This document shows positions 7,049 to 14,907 of a stretch of 14,907 bases of DNA, piece by piece. Both the position numbers and the translations under genes were made by a program. The notes under the pieces are model-generated. The model was not told the origin of the DNA, searched no databases, and saw only the letters and a program-made list of their open reading frames with translations. Within the stretch, counting starts at the first letter, position 1. Each line of letters opens with the position of its first letter. Source of the DNA: Leptospira idonii (GTDB lineage: Bacteria; Spirochaetota; Leptospiria; Leptospirales; Leptospiraceae); the NCBI RefSeq assembly GCF_004770995.1, contig NZ_RQHW01000081.1:1-14907 (forward strand), read 5' to 3'.

Positions 7049-8332
7049 GTGAAGGCAATTTCAATCCTTATCACTCTCGTTTTCTGTATTTTAATAGATC
7101 GCCCTATTCGTGCGTTAGAAAACTCGAAAGAGTTTACTCTAAGTTCCATAGTAGAGACTGCGGAGAAAAATTCTCCTCTTTTGACTGCCATACATTCCGA
7201 TTTGGAAAGTCTTTTCTATAAAAGAAAGCAAGAAGGAAAAACGCAAAACCCTTCCGTATACATTGATTATGGTCAAAGATCAGCAGCTAACGAAGCAGGT
7301 GCGGAATATGCTTTATCAGTAGAACAGCCAATTTATTTCCCTGGAAGAAAAGAATTAAAACAGCTCTTAGTTGATAATGAGTCCAGGATATTGGAAATCC
7401 AGCGAATGGAGGCATTTAATTCTATTCGTTTGAATTCGATTAAGTTTGCTTATAGATTTTTAATTGCTACTGAGAAAAAAAATCATATCAAAGAACGACT
7501 TAGAAGACTTTCTTTAGTGGAAAGTTATATTAAATCTCGCCCCTTTGTCACTCCTCAAGCTAAAACCGATTTATTCATTATCGAAGCAAAAATATTGGCT
7601 TTGAAAAAATATTTCAATGATTTGGAACTGGATGCAGCTAGAGATTATGAATCCTTAAACTTATACCTTCGCCAAGAAAGCATTCCAAATTTAAAAATTC
7701 CTTACTTTACTGCCGGAATACAGTTCAATTTGAAAGAGCTGGAAGAAAAAGCAATTTCTGGTAATCCTTCCGTTCTTGCTGCAAAAGGAGAATTAGAAAA
7801 ATCAAAAACGGAACTTAAATTGGCGAACTTGGAAAAGTATTCGGATTATTCTGTAACAGGACAGGTTGGTGAAGATAAATCGGGTGTCGCCAACCGCTTC
7901 TTTGATTTCGGACTCAAGTTCCGTCTTCCTGTCTGGGATCAATATCAAAATAAAGTTGCTTCTGCCGAAATGAATCTGAAAGCCAAACAAGAAAGGTTGG
8001 TCTATCATGAAAATCTTATACAGAAATCCTTTAAGCAGGCTTATCTGGAGTATGAGCAATCAAAAGCGGATTTGCAAATATACGACTTGAAACAATTTAA
8101 CAGGATAGAGAGAGATCTAAACTTTGCCGATCAGGAATTCAAAAAAGGAAGAATCCAATTGGTAAGTTATATCGAATTGGAAAGTCAACTTCACGAAGCA
8201 GATCATGCTATCTTAAATGTTCAATTAGCGCATTTGGAAGCGTTGTTGAACCTGCTATATATCACTAACGAAAAAGAAATTCTCGGAGTATTAGATAATG
8301 CTAGCCAGACTTTTGAATACCAGTCTAAATAA
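7049..8332 (+). CDS. CzcC-like outer-membrane factor of a metal RND pump
   Basis: A 427-residue TolC-superfamily outer-membrane channel subunit that would form the exit duct of the RND pump. Residues 1-23 are a signal peptide. The rest is the OEP-type repeat architecture: long amphipathic helices with heptad-like Leu/Ala/Glu (about 28-60, 105-200, 235-265, 305-405) and short beta strands ([39 protein letters not shown]). The motif [21 protein letters not shown] is typical of CzcC/CusC-type factors. The start is GTG at 7049 with AAGAGG just upstream. It lies 132 bases after the DUF6488-like gene and overlaps the pump gene by 35 bases, so the two are translationally coupled. A separate promoter in the gap before it is possible. 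Confidence 0.88.
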   Translation: MKAISILITLVFCILIDRPIRALENSKEFTLSSIVETAEKNSPLLTAIHSDLESLFYKRKQEGKTQNPSVYIDYGQRSAANEAGAEYALSVEQPIYFPGRKELKQLLVDNESRILEIQRMEAFNSIRLNSIKFAYRFLIATEKKNHIKERLRRLSLVESYIKSRPFVTPQAKTDLFIIEAKILALKKYFNDLELDAARDYESLNLYLRQESIPNLKIPYFTAGIQFNLKELEEKAISGNPSVLAAKGELEKSKTELKLANLEKYSDYSVTGQVGEDKSGVANRFFDFGLKFRLPVWDQYQNKVASAEMNLKAKQERLVYHENLIQKSFKQAYLEYEQSKADLQIYDLKQFNRIERDLNFADQEFKKGRIQLVSYIELESQLHEADHAILNVQLAHLEALLNLLYITNEKEILGVLDNASQTFEYQSK

Positions 8333-11300
8333 CCCTTTTTTATCTGTAGGATTGGTATCTTTCCTATTTTTATTTTCATTTTATTCCTTAAATGAGGTCC
8401 CTGTTGATGCTGTTCCTGATATAACGAATGTTCAAGTAATCGTTACAACAGACACAGGTTCATTAGATCCAGAGCAAGTGGAAAAAGTGATTACTTTTCC
8501 TTTGGAAACAGAACTTTTGGGGCTACCAAATCTAATTGATGTTCGTTCCGTATCCAAATTTGGTTTATCTAATATATCCCTAATCTTTCGTGAAAATACG
8601 GACATCTATCAGGCAAGAGCGATGGTTGCGGAGCGGATTTCCAGTGTGAAGGCAAAGCTACCAGATGGCACTTCTCCCACAATCGTGCCCAATACGACAG
8701 GGTTAGGTGAAATATTTTTTTATTCGGTGGAAGCAGTTCCAAATTCCAAATTGGATCAGCGTCCCGAAGAAGAAAAACTTATCTATTTGAGAACGGTGCA
8801 AGATTATGTAGTTCGTCCTCAGTTAAAAGGGATGGTTCCCGGAATTGTCGAAGTGGATTCTAACGGTGGATATGAGAAGGAAATTCATATCGACGTCGAT
8901 CCGAATCGTATGAAAGCTTGGGGACTTTCCATAGACCAAATTATGCAGGATATTTCTACCATCGGGGAAAGTTTCGGTGGAGGATTTATTGAAACCCAGG
9001 GTAAAATCTCAATTGTAAGAGCCTATGGTTTGAAAAAGAATTTGAACGAGATTTCTAAAATTGTCGTTCGAAGAACTGTAACTGGCGGTTCCGTTCTAGT
9101 ATCCGATATTGGAAAAGTAAACGAACACGGATTACAGAGAGTAGGTGGTGCCAGTTCGAACGGGAAAGAAATTGTACTTGGCACTGCTCTGATGTTAAAG
9201 GGCGAGAATAGTTATAGAGTAAACGAAGATTTAAACCGAGCTGTTTCTCAATTGAGTCTTCCCGAAGATGTAAAAGTCAGAGTACTTTTGGAAAGATCTT
9301 TTCTCATTCAATCTACCATCAAAACGGTTTTGCGAAATTTGGGAGAAGGAGCGATCCTTGTTATACTCACTCTGTTTCTAATATTGTATAACATACGAGC
9401 ATCTTTGATTGTTGCATTAATCATTCCGGGTTCTATGTTACTTGCTTCTATTTGTATGAGGATGTTCGGGATTTCTGCAAATCTGATGAGTCTTGGTGCT
9501 ATCGATTTCGGATTACTCGTGGATGCGTCCATTGTCATTACTGAAAACGTTCTAGCGAAATTCGAGACAGGGAACTATTCTAATAAGGAAGAAAAGAAAA
9601 AAATGATCTTGGATTCTTCCTTGGAAGTATTGAAGCCTGTTTCGTTCGGAATCCTTGTTATTATGTTAGTGTATGTTCCTATTTTATCCTTGGACGGAAT
9701 TCCTGGAAGAATGTTCCGACCTATGGCGGAAACAGTATTACTCGCATTAGGCTTTAGTATGGTTTTGGCTGTATTTTTACTTCCTCCTCTACTTTACTTT
9801 TTCCTTTCACCGAAAAATAAAGTATCTCATGAGAAGGGCAAGCCATCTAAAATTGTAAATTGGTATGCGCAAAAACTTCCAAAGTTATTGGAACAACCTC
9901 GCAAGATTATAGTTTTCTCTTTCGTTTTTTTTATCGTTACTATTCTTATTTATTTCCGAATGGGAACTGTATTTCTCCCCAAACTGGTTGAAGGGGATTT
10001 GATGCTCATCATTTCTAGGGAAGGAAATACAAGTTTGGAGGAAAGTCTTCGGGAACAAAAGGAAGTGGAAATTTTCCTAAAACAAATGCCTGAAGTAGAA
10101 AGTGTTTTCTCGCGGATTGGAACTAGCTCCGTTGCAAACGACCCTATGGGTGCCTTTAATGCAGACACTTTCATTATCTTAAAGAAAGACAAACTTTCTG
10201 ATCTATTGCAGCCTGAAACATGGGATCAGTTTTTAGATAAGATCAAAAATTCAGTTCAAGAAAAATATCCAGATTCAGAGCTGACATTGAGCCAGCCATT
10301 GGAAGCACGATTCAACGAACTTTTAGAAGGAAGTAGAGCAGATGTCAGCGTTCGAATATTGGGAAAAGATTTGGATGTTCTTCTTCGATTACAGGAAGAA
10401 TTAAAGAATACTTTGGAACAGATCCCAGGTGCCGCTGAGGTTGCCTTAGATCCCATTATGGCACTCAGAAAATCGAATGTGATTGATGTTGTTCCTGATA
10501 CCACTAAATTGAATTATTATAATATTTCTCTTTCTACCTTCAATACCGTTGTAGAAAGTTCTATGAGCGGTTTCGAGCTGGGAGGCTATTACGAAGAGGA
10601 AGTTCGTTTCCCAATTAAGATTCGCTTGGCGGAGGAGTTCAGGGATAAGGAGTCTGAAATAGGGGAAATCAATGTAGGAACAGATGATGGGGGAACCATT
10701 CCGATCAAACTTCTTGCTTCGATACAGAAAAGTGAGAAGGTAATGACTATTTCCCGTAATAAGTCTAGAAGATTTGTTGCCGTCTCTGTAAATTTAAGGG
10801 GGAGGGATTTGGAAGGTTTCTATAAGGAAGCCACTCAAAAGGTTTCCCAATTGCAAATTCCGAAAGGGTATTCCATTTTTTGGGGAGGACAAATAGAAAA
10901 CTTGTCTTTAGCAAAACAAAAGTTAGCTATTATTATTCCTTTTACTTTGTTCATGATTTTCACCGTTTTGTATTTAGGATTAAGATCTGTGAAACAAGCG
11001 TTGCTCGTATTTTTCTGTGTCCCTTTTGCGCTTACCGGAGGTGTTTGGTTTCTTTATCTAAGAGGGATGGATCTTAGTGTATCCGCATTTGTGGGATGTA
11101 TCGCTTTATCTGGAATCGCCGTATTGAACGGTCTTGTGAAATTAGCTACTATTGATCGGCTGAGAGAAGTGAAAGGACTTTCTGCACGTGAAGCAGTTTT
11201 GGAAGGGGCAGTGAGTCGGATTCGACCCGTAATCATGACCGCTCTTGTTGCTTCTTTCGGATTTTTACCAATGGCCTTTGGCACAGGGCTTGGTTCTGAA

Positions 11301-11405
11301 GTGCAAAAGCCTCTTGCAACTGTGGTGATTGGAGGGATATTCACATCAACGATTTTAACTCTTGTGTTGCTCCCTGTATTTTACTATTGGTTGGAAAAAG
11401 AATAA
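8298..11405 (+). CDS. CzcA/CusA-family heavy-metal RND efflux pump
   Basis: A 1035-residue proton-driven inner-membrane pump of the HME-RND family. It has 12 transmembrane helices in two halves, each followed by a large periplasmic loop. N-terminal motif: [15 protein letters not shown]4 motif: [15 protein letters not shown], with Asp403, Asp409 and Glu416. These match Asp402, Asp408 and Glu415 of CzcA, needed for proton coupling. Copper/silver pumps lack the first Asp, so a divalent substrate (Zn, Co, Ni, Cd) is favoured. Pump motifs [19 protein letters not shown] and [10 protein letters not shown] are also present. The length is near the family norm and no disruption is seen. The ATG overlaps the CzcC-like gene by 35 bases, with GGAG 9 bases upstream. 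No adaptor gene (CzcB) is adjacent, which is unusual because these pumps need one. Confidence 0.93.
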   Translation: MLARLLNTSLNNPFLSVGLVSFLFLFSFYSLNEVPVDAVPDITNVQVIVTTDTGSLDPEQVEKVITFPLETELLGLPNLIDVRSVSKFGLSNISLIFRENTDIYQARAMVAERISSVKAKLPDGTSPTIVPNTTGLGEIFFYSVEAVPNSKLDQRPEEEKLIYLRTVQDYVVRPQLKGMVPGIVEVDSNGGYEKEIHIDVDPNRMKAWGLSIDQIMQDISTIGESFGGGFIETQGKISIVRAYGLKKNLNEISKIVVRRTVTGGSVLVSDIGKVNEHGLQRVGGASSNGKEIVLGTALMLKGENSYRVNEDLNRAVSQLSLPEDVKVRVLLERSFLIQSTIKTVLRNLGEGAILVILTLFLILYNIRASLIVALIIPGSMLLASICMRMFGISANLMSLGAIDFGLLVDASIVITENVLAKFETGNYSNKEEKKKMILDSSLEVLKPVSFGILVIMLVYVPILSLDGIPGRMFRPMAETVLLALGFSMVLAVFLLPPLLYFFLSPKNKVSHEKGKPSKIVNWYAQKLPKLLEQPRKIIVFSFVFFIVTILIYFRMGTVFLPKLVEGDLMLIISREGNTSLEESLREQKEVEIFLKQMPEVESVFSRIGTSSVANDPMGAFNADTFIILKKDKLSDLLQPETWDQFLDKIKNSVQEKYPDSELTLSQPLEARFNELLEGSRADVSVRILGKDLDVLLRLQEELKNTLEQIPGAAEVALDPIMALRKSNVIDVVPDTTKLNYYNISLSTFNTVVESSMSGFELGGYYEEEVRFPIKIRLAEEFRDKESEIGEINVGTDDGGTIPIKLLASIQKSEKVMTISRNKSRRFVAVSVNLRGRDLEGFYKEATQKVSQLQIPKGYSIFWGGQIENLSLAKQKLAIIIPFTLFMIFTVLYLGLRSVKQALLVFFCVPFALTGGVWFLYLRGMDLSVSAFVGCIALSGIAVLNGLVKLATIDRLREVKGLSAREAVLEGAVSRIRPVIMTALVASFGFLPMAFGTGLGSEVQKPLATVVIGGIFTSTILTLVLLPVFYYWLEKE

Positions 11406-11414
11406 TGGTAAGCT

Positions 11415-11471
11415 ATGAGGAAAAGTGGGATCTCTAATAAAGTCTCTTGGGTTCTCGTTCTAAGGGAATAA
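11415..11471 (+). pseudogene. 18-codon ORF, possible truncated start of a lost adaptor gene
   Basis: ATG at 11415, nine bases after the pump's stop, opens MRKSGISNKVSWVLVLRE and then TAA. The basic start followed by a hydrophobic run looks like the beginning of a signal or anchor segment, as a periplasmic adaptor (CzcB type) would have. The frame then stops at once and is followed by hairpins. Position and character fit a truncated adaptor gene, but 18 residues cannot prove it. Confidence 0.25.
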
Positions 11472-11472
11472 A

Positions 11473-11518
11473 TTCACGTTTATTGAAACGTGAAAGCCAA
11501 TTGACAATGAATGGCTTT
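11473..11518 (+). terminator. Tandem hairpins after the RND pump, probable operon end
   Basis: The first hairpin has perfect 9-base arms, TTCACGTTT (11473-11481) and AAACGTGAA (11486-11494), with loop ATTG. The second has AAAGCCA (11493-11499) and TGGCTTT (11512-11518) with a 12-base loop, followed by only a short T-run. The arms share two bases. They lie 70-110 bases past the pump's stop and could end or stabilise its transcript. Confidence 0.45.
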
Positions 11519-11726
11519 TGACACTAGACCTAAATTTATTTTCGTTTGCTACTTTTTTAAATAATCCATCTAATTGCGGATTAGTGTTCATGTTGGGGCA
11601 TAACAATAAAATCTGATTTTGTAATGGAAAACGATTTTTATTCATAGTTTTGTATATCGAAAGCCTAAAAATTCGTAGATTCTTGAGCAAATCACCTGAA
11701 TTTCTGTTAGGTTTTAGTTTTTATTA

Positions 11727-11780
11727 CCGATAATAAGATTACCTTATTCATTTATCGGGGCTGTATGCCCCCGATTTTTT
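11727..11780 (+). terminator. Intrinsic terminator with an overlapping alternative pairing
   Basis: ATCGGGG (11754-11760) and CCCCGAT (11769-11775) form a GC-rich 7-base stem closed by an 8-base loop and followed directly by TTTTTT, a strong rightward terminator. Upstream, CCGATAA (11727-11733) can pair with TTATCGG (11752-11758), which would break the terminator stem. TAAG/CTTA (11734-11737, 11743-11746) extends that alternative. No rightward gene ends nearby. The opposite strand lacks the T-run needed to serve the XRE gene. Confidence 0.65.
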
Positions 11781-11806
11781 ATCTGATCTCAAACAAGTAA
11801 TTTTGA

Positions 11807-12127
11807 CTATTTTTTGGTAGTCTTCTTTTTTAAAGGAAGCTCTGGTTTCTTCTCAAGAACCCTTTGTCGCTTTCTTTTGGGAAACTCTTTTTTCAGTGGT
11901 CTGTCCCGAAGTAATGGAACATCGAGAAGTTCTTTAGGATGAATGCCTAATGAATCTGCGATTATTAATAATGTCTTTAGGCTTGGCATCCCTTTGCCAG
12001 CTTCAATTTTCTGATAAATGCGGAGACTAACTTCTAGGCCAGCAACGCTTTCCTGGCTCATATCTCTTGATTCTCTAAGATTTCGAATTTTCTGAATAAT
12101 ACTCTTTAGAATTGGATCATAATCCAT
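11807..12127 (-). CDS. XRE-type HTH regulator with a Lys/Arg-rich tail
   Basis: A 106-residue DNA-binding protein. Residues 9-70 form a Cro/C1-type helix-turn-helix domain: IIQKIRNLRESRDMSQES, recognition-helix region LEVSLRIYQKIEAGKGMPS, then LKTLLIIADSLGIHPKELL. Residues 77-106 are a strongly basic, proline-containing tail (KKEFPKRKRQR, KKKTTKK) that may add non-specific DNA binding. There is no peptidase or ligand domain. The ATG has no good Shine-Dalgarno site. It is divergent from the coiled-coil membrane protein gene across 163 bases, so the two may share a control region. Its target is inferred only from position. A toxin-antitoxin role is unlikely because no small partner gene adjoins it. 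Confidence 0.85.
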   Translation of the reverse strand: MDYDPILKSIIQKIRNLRESRDMSQESVAGLEVSLRIYQKIEAGKGMPSLKTLLIIADSLGIHPKELLDVPLLRDRPLKKEFPKRKRQRVLEKKPELPLKKKTTKK

Positions 12128-12201
12128 TCATTTAGAATAGGCAATTTCCGATTAATTAGCCACGATTGAATATACACGAATAAATGTTCGCATTAATGTT
12201 G

Positions 12202-12286
12202 TTGACCATTTTTGAGGTTATGGCATAAGTTGGTAAAATTTTCTAAATCTTCGCTATAGTCAGATAAGGGAGCGGAAAGGAGAAGG
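12202..12286 (+). promoter_or_regulatory. Promoter region and ribosome site of the three-gene unit
   Basis: TTGACC (12202-12207) with CATAAG (12224-12229; 16-base spacing) is one promoter candidate. TATAGT (12255-12260) with TTGGTA 19 bases before it is another, poorer one. A strong Shine-Dalgarno sequence, AAAGGAG, lies at 12276-12282, eight bases before a GTG, and decides the start of the next gene. A short CGAA/TTCG repeat (12177-12190) nearby is too small to call an operator. Confidence 0.35.
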
Positions 12287-12290
12287 TTCT

Positions 12291-13310
12291 GTGCCAAACA
12301 GTAAATTTAACACAATATTAGATATTTATCAAACTGCTAACTCATCTGCGACAAAAAGAAACACTGAGGCTTTGCTAAATGCAGCAATTGAACAGAACCA
12401 GCAAATCCTAGAGCTGAGACAGCAATTGCATGTCGCTCAGGAGCAAGCTAATAGGTTTGCGGCAAAGCAACTTGATTTACAACTTAAAGAGGCTGTAGCA
12501 AAGCAAGAGCAAAAGTTTTTGAGAAAGTTCGTATTTACTTTTGAGACTGCGATAGAAGAAGCCCTTCAATTATCTGATGATATTGCAAAATACGTATTCT
12601 TGAATTTCGATATATTGCCTGTTGTTGGCTTTGTCGAGGATGCGGTGGAGAAACTTGATAATCTTGATGATAAACGCTCTGCCAGAAATCAGTTAAAGAT
12701 TTTAAAAGAGAATCAAGACCTCATTAAAAAATATGAGAAAGATTATCAGAATTCAAGCCTATGTAAGTTTAGAAAATTAGCTGAGAATTTTTCCGAACAA
12801 GATGAACTTCCTCTGCCAGAAAAGGCTCAAGTGCCAAAGGTCGTTTATAAAAAGTATAAAAGGAAATACGGTATTCCTGCTGTCATTGCTGCAATAATGA
12901 CAATAGTAAAGACATCGCAGTATATTCTCACTCCCATCGAGCAGTGGGATTCTAAATTTTTGTTTATTGAGTTTGTCTATGGTATTAATCCTACCATCAT
13001 TTTGCCTGGCTATTTTGCATTTGTGAGATACCGAAACTATAAGCCCAAAGATCAGATTGAGAAAGAAAACCAAGAGTTAAAAGATGAATATGAGAAAAGC
13101 TTGGAAGAGGCTGAGTCAACTTATAAAGAACAAATGAAAGAATATGAAAAGATAAAATTCGAATCTGATGAAAAGTTAATTGAGCATGAAGATGCCAGAT
13201 ATCATGCGCTAGAAGATTTTCCTGAATATTTCAGATTTCAAAATTATATTATCAAACAGTTTTCAGCTGAGAAATTTAACTCAAGCTATAGAGGAAATGA
13301 TGAAGAATAA
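12291..13310 (+). CDS. Coiled-coil membrane protein of unknown function
   Basis: A 339-residue protein that I do not recognise. Residues 25-75 are a Gln/Glu/Leu-rich coiled coil (NQQILELRQQLHVAQEQ). Residues 76-170 are a helical, charged region. Two hydrophobic segments at about 192-212 (YGIPAVIAAIMTIVKTSQYIL) and 223-246 are probable transmembrane helices. Residues 252-300 are a second long coiled coil rich in Glu/Lys (KENQELKDEYEKSLEEAE), followed by an aromatic-rich end (FPEYFRFQNYI). No signal peptide precedes the first coil, so both large domains are probably cytoplasmic with a membrane hairpin between them. The start is GTG at 12291, chosen for its strong AAAGGAG site. The 3' end overlaps the lipoprotein gene by 14 bases, which suggests coupled expression and a shared function. 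Confidence 0.8.
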   Translation: MPNSKFNTILDIYQTANSSATKRNTEALLNAAIEQNQQILELRQQLHVAQEQANRFAAKQLDLQLKEAVAKQEQKFLRKFVFTFETAIEEALQLSDDIAKYVFLNFDILPVVGFVEDAVEKLDNLDDKRSARNQLKILKENQDLIKKYEKDYQNSSLCKFRKLAENFSEQDELPLPEKAQVPKVVYKKYKRKYGIPAVIAAIMTIVKTSQYILTPIEQWDSKFLFIEFVYGINPTIILPGYFAFVRYRNYKPKDQIEKENQELKDEYEKSLEEAESTYKEQMKEYEKIKFESDEKLIEHEDARYHALEDFPEYFRFQNYIIKQFSAEKFNSSYRGNDEE

Positions 13311-13710
13311 TTTAGTTGGTCTCTTGGTATTTGCGTCTTTACTATTTCTTTTTAATCAATGTGCGACACAAACTCTTGTTTACGGAAATGTTAGTGGAAT
13401 AGTTGCAGAAGGAGATTTATCACAAATGAGTTCCGTAAACGCAGATGAATATGCTCCTAAATTGCGAAATTTAGTTGTAACGGAAGAATATGAACATAAA
13501 GGAAAGCCAGATTTTAAAATTTATTCTGGAAAGTTATTTATGATTATTCCGTTGGGATATCAAACAATAAACTTGCATGAATTTTGTGGTTTAGGCCATG
13601 CAAAGATTCGACATTCAGCGGGTTGGCCTCCTGTGATGCTTAACTTGTTATCTCTATTTACACTCCCTTTAATATACAATGAAAGAGGTTACACTATAAA
13701 ATGCGAATAG
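13297..13710 (+). CDS. Bor/Iss-like small lipoprotein
   Basis: A 137-residue lipoprotein. The signal peptide (1-21) ends LFNQC, making Cys22 the lipidated residue, followed by ATQTLVYG. The rest resembles the lambda Bor / E. coli Iss family: C-ATQT start, a beta segment (KLFMIIPLG), FCGLGHAKIR (Cys97, compare KICGG), a hydrophobic stretch (VMLNLLSLFTLPLIYNERGY) and a terminal Cys (TIKCE, Cys136). Bor/Iss proteins are surface lipoproteins linked to serum resistance and often carried by phages or plasmids. The match is by pattern only, and this protein is longer than Bor (97 residues). Two ATGs in tandem (13297, 13300) follow GAGG, and the second is better spaced. The gene overlaps both neighbours. 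Confidence 0.65.
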   Translation: MMKNNLVGLLVFASLLFLFNQCATQTLVYGNVSGIVAEGDLSQMSSVNADEYAPKLRNLVVTEEYEHKGKPDFKIYSGKLFMIIPLGYQTINLHEFCGLGHAKIRHSAGWPPVMLNLLSLFTLPLIYNERGYTIKCE

Positions 13711-14474
13711 CAAATTCATTAGTTTTTATTATATCAATGTCACAGATAGGTTGTTTGATTTTCAATTCGTCTTTGCCCAACTATTCTGTGACACGAATGA
13801 CAGAAGATACTTGTTCTATTGATTTTAGAATAGGTGACCAATATACGGGTAAGTGCATAGAAAAGGATGGGATATTACTTCCTGGTGTATTAGGAACATA
13901 TCGCACCAAAGATAAAAAAGAATTTTTAGTATCTGCAAATGAAGATGGCATATTTAAACTTTCGGTTAATACAAAAGATGTAACAAAGTATCCTTATTTT
14001 ATAAAGGTCGAAGAGGGCTATGTATTAAAAAGAATCGAATGCCAGAAAGGTAACTGTATCAATGGAGAAGGTACTGCTGAATTATCTATCGAAGATGAAA
14101 GAATCGAAGTAAAAGGGGTTTTTACTGGTAGTTTCAATGGATTATGGCCATTAAATGGAAAAGTCCAACATCCTATAGAAAAATCGTTAACTGCCTTTGA
14201 GGTGCAAAATGGTGCTTTTTCTTATACTATCGCATATGAAAATTATCTTGCAAAACGAAGAGTTGAAAGAGAGGAGCAAGAAAGAAAGCAACGTGCAGAA
14301 AGAGAGGAGAAAGAAAAGAAATTTTGTTATAATTTAGCAGAAAAAACTCCGTCAATAGCATTTCCTAGAAATATAAACGATATTGGTCGTGCATGTTCTA
14401 ACTTATGGGGATGGGGAACCCAAGATCATAGAATTTGCGTCGGTTGGTGGGAAAATTGTGTAAAATATTTTTGA
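13701..14474 (+). CDS. Lipoprotein with a MORN-like segment and a charged helix
   Basis: A 257-residue protein. The signal peptide ends SQIGC, so Cys18 is the likely lipid site. Residues 35-110 look like a beta-rich domain (DGILLPGVLGTYRTKDKKEF, DGIFKLSV). Residues 116-165 resemble degenerate MORN repeats: KGNCINGEGTAEL, then GVFTGSFNGLWPLNGKV. A charged helix follows at 183-208 (RRVEREEQERKQRAEREE). A Cys- and Trp-rich end comes last (ACSNLWGWGTQD, CVGWWENCVKYF; Cys209, 232, 246, 253), perhaps disulfide-linked. MORN domains usually bind membranes or organise envelope complexes. The ATG overlaps the end of the Bor-like gene by 10 bases, making this the last gene of the unit. No specific function can be assigned. 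Confidence 0.7.
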   Translation: MRIANSLVFIISMSQIGCLIFNSSLPNYSVTRMTEDTCSIDFRIGDQYTGKCIEKDGILLPGVLGTYRTKDKKEFLVSANEDGIFKLSVNTKDVTKYPYFIKVEEGYVLKRIECQKGNCINGEGTAELSIEDERIEVKGVFTGSFNGLWPLNGKVQHPIEKSLTAFEVQNGAFSYTIAYENYLAKRRVEREEQERKQRAEREEKEKKFCYNLAEKTPSIAFPRNINDIGRACSNLWGWGTQDHRICVGWWENCVKYF

Positions 14475-14476
14475 AC

Positions 14477-14519
14477 GGTAGTTATGCTGGAGAATTCTTA
14501 AATATCCAGTTTATCTACC
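14477..14519. repeat. Nested inverted repeats at a convergent gene boundary
   Basis: GGTAG/CTACC (14477-14481, 14515-14519) encloses CTGGA/TCCAG (14487-14491, 14505-14509). The structure begins 2 bases after the stop of the MORN-like gene. No T-run follows, so it is at best a weak terminator or RNA-stabilising hairpin. Confidence 0.3.
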
Positions 14520-14550
14520 TGACAAAATCTGAAAATATTAAGTAAATTTA

Positions 14551-14862
14551 TCAATCATCCTCATCGAAATAAGCTCCGCAAGTTTCGAATACATTTGCCC
14601 AGGCGAAAAAGACGTTCTTCACTTCAAAGCGCTCGCCTGGCGGTATATTATTGTGTTTTTTACATAAAGGAATGATGAAGTGATATGGACTGTATGGTTC
14701 TATTTTGTAAACATGCGCACCAACTAGATGGTTAGTCTCATTACATCCTACAACAGCACAATACTCAGCATCTTGGCCTGCTTCATTTTTCCAGTGATTG
14801 AGCCAAGAACCACATTCACATTTCTTTCCAGTAGTATCTGGAATATTTTCTACAATTGGCAT
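14551..14862 (-). CDS. Small HNH-like zinc-binding protein
   Basis: A 103-residue cytoplasmic protein. It has the ordered metal ligands KCECGSWLNHWKN (Cys15, Cys17), YCAVVGC (Cys35, Cys40), LVGAHVYK (His50) and IPLCKKHNN (Cys67, His70, Asn71). The pattern CxC...C-x4-C...GAH...PLCxxHN is that of a family of small uncharacterised proteins related to the HNH/treble-clef fold. The GAH plus HN pair could be a nuclease His-Asn set, or purely structural. The tail is acidic (FDEDD). The ATG at 14862 has no strong ribosome site. It converges on the three-gene lipoprotein unit, and its upstream region runs to the window edge. Nuclease activity is not shown by the sequence. Confidence 0.75.
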   Translation of the reverse strand: MPIVENIPDTTGKKCECGSWLNHWKNEAGQDAEYCAVVGCNETNHLVGAHVYKIEPYSPYHFIIPLCKKHNNIPPGERFEVKNVFFAWANVFETCGAYFDEDD

Positions 14863-14907
14863 AAAGTTAGAATTTAGACCGTATTATCTGAAGTGGAAAG
14901 AGAATTA

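Larger units (their letters stand above)
11406..11806. other. 400-base gap without a convincing gene
   Basis: Apart from the short ORF at 11415, all rightward frames are broken. A leftward frame (11690-11460) lacks a credible start. The stretch holds two adjacent hairpins near its left end and a terminator near its right end, and otherwise plain AT-rich sequence. It marks the boundary between the metal region and the accessory genes. Confidence 0.5.

Noticed and set aside
9308..10504. Several leftward frames of 76-82 residues
   Set aside because: All are antisense to the RND pump, which has an unbroken, family-like frame.
11054..11344. Leftward 96-residue frame near the pump's 3' end
   Set aside because: It is antisense to the conserved last transmembrane helices of the pump, with no ribosome site.
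8298..11405. Copper/silver (CusA-type) pump
   Set aside because: The TM4 motif is [15 protein letters not shown] with the first Asp present, the divalent-metal form, not the GAMVDAA form of monovalent pumps.
11460..11690. Leftward 76-residue reading frame in the gap
   Set aside because: It starts at TTG without a ribosome site, has no recognisable domain, covers the tandem hairpins, and its internal ATG at 11645 is equally unsupported.
11406..11806. Integron attC site or insertion-sequence ends
   Set aside because: A GTTAGGT at 11706 matches one core site, but no matching partner lies to its left, and there is no transposase, terminal repeat pair or target duplication.
11807..12127. Antitoxin of a toxin-antitoxin pair
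   Set aside because: No small adjoining toxin gene exists on the same strand. The neighbour is a divergent 339-residue membrane protein.

Overview
The window is AT-rich chromosomal or large-replicon DNA from a diderm bacterium. The best fit is a spirochaete of the Leptospira group. This is inferred from base composition, relaxed lipoprotein boxes (YSC, NQC, IGC), clear Shine-Dalgarno sites, and a TonB receptor with an N-terminal carboxypeptidase-like domain. It cannot be proved from the sequence alone. There are no rRNA, tRNA, CRISPR or complete insertion sequences.

Left edge (1-985): the 3' end of an unrecognised gene runs in from the left. It faces the decayed remnant of an AAA-family ATPase, which is interrupted by an in-frame TGA. 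Some 150 bases with no visible gene follow.

Metal region (986-11405), in three transcription blocks. (i) Leftward: a TonB-dependent outer-membrane receptor and a cysteine-rich lipoprotein, 11 bases apart. (ii) Leftward: an EntS/NreB-like MFS exporter. It diverges from a rightward operon of a His-rich CsoR/RcnR/InrS-family metal sensor, a HupE/UreJ-type membrane protein with a His-rich tail, and a small secreted DUF6488-like protein. A C-tract palindrome of the kind this sensor family binds sits between a candidate -35 and -10. (iii) Rightward: a CzcC-like outer-membrane factor and a CzcA-like heavy-metal RND pump overlapping by 35 bases. No periplasmic adaptor (CzcB) is present. An 18-codon ORF just after the pump could be a truncated adaptor start. 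Together these genes look like one import/sensing/export module for a divalent metal. Nickel or cobalt is favoured, because the sensor's H-C-H-C spacing matches the nickel sensor InrS and the pump keeps the Asp/Asp/Glu triad of divalent-metal pumps. Zinc remains possible, because the receptor's C-terminus resembles ZnuD.

Gap 11406-11806: no convincing gene. It holds two adjacent hairpins and a strong rightward intrinsic terminator about 350 bases past the last rightward gene, with an alternative pairing partner upstream.

Accessory region (11807-14907): an XRE-type regulator diverges from a tightly overlapping three-gene unit. The unit encodes a coiled-coil membrane protein, a Bor/Iss-like lipoprotein and a MORN-like, Cys-rich lipoprotein. 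A leftward gene for a small HNH-like zinc-binding protein follows. The three-gene unit matches no system I can name.
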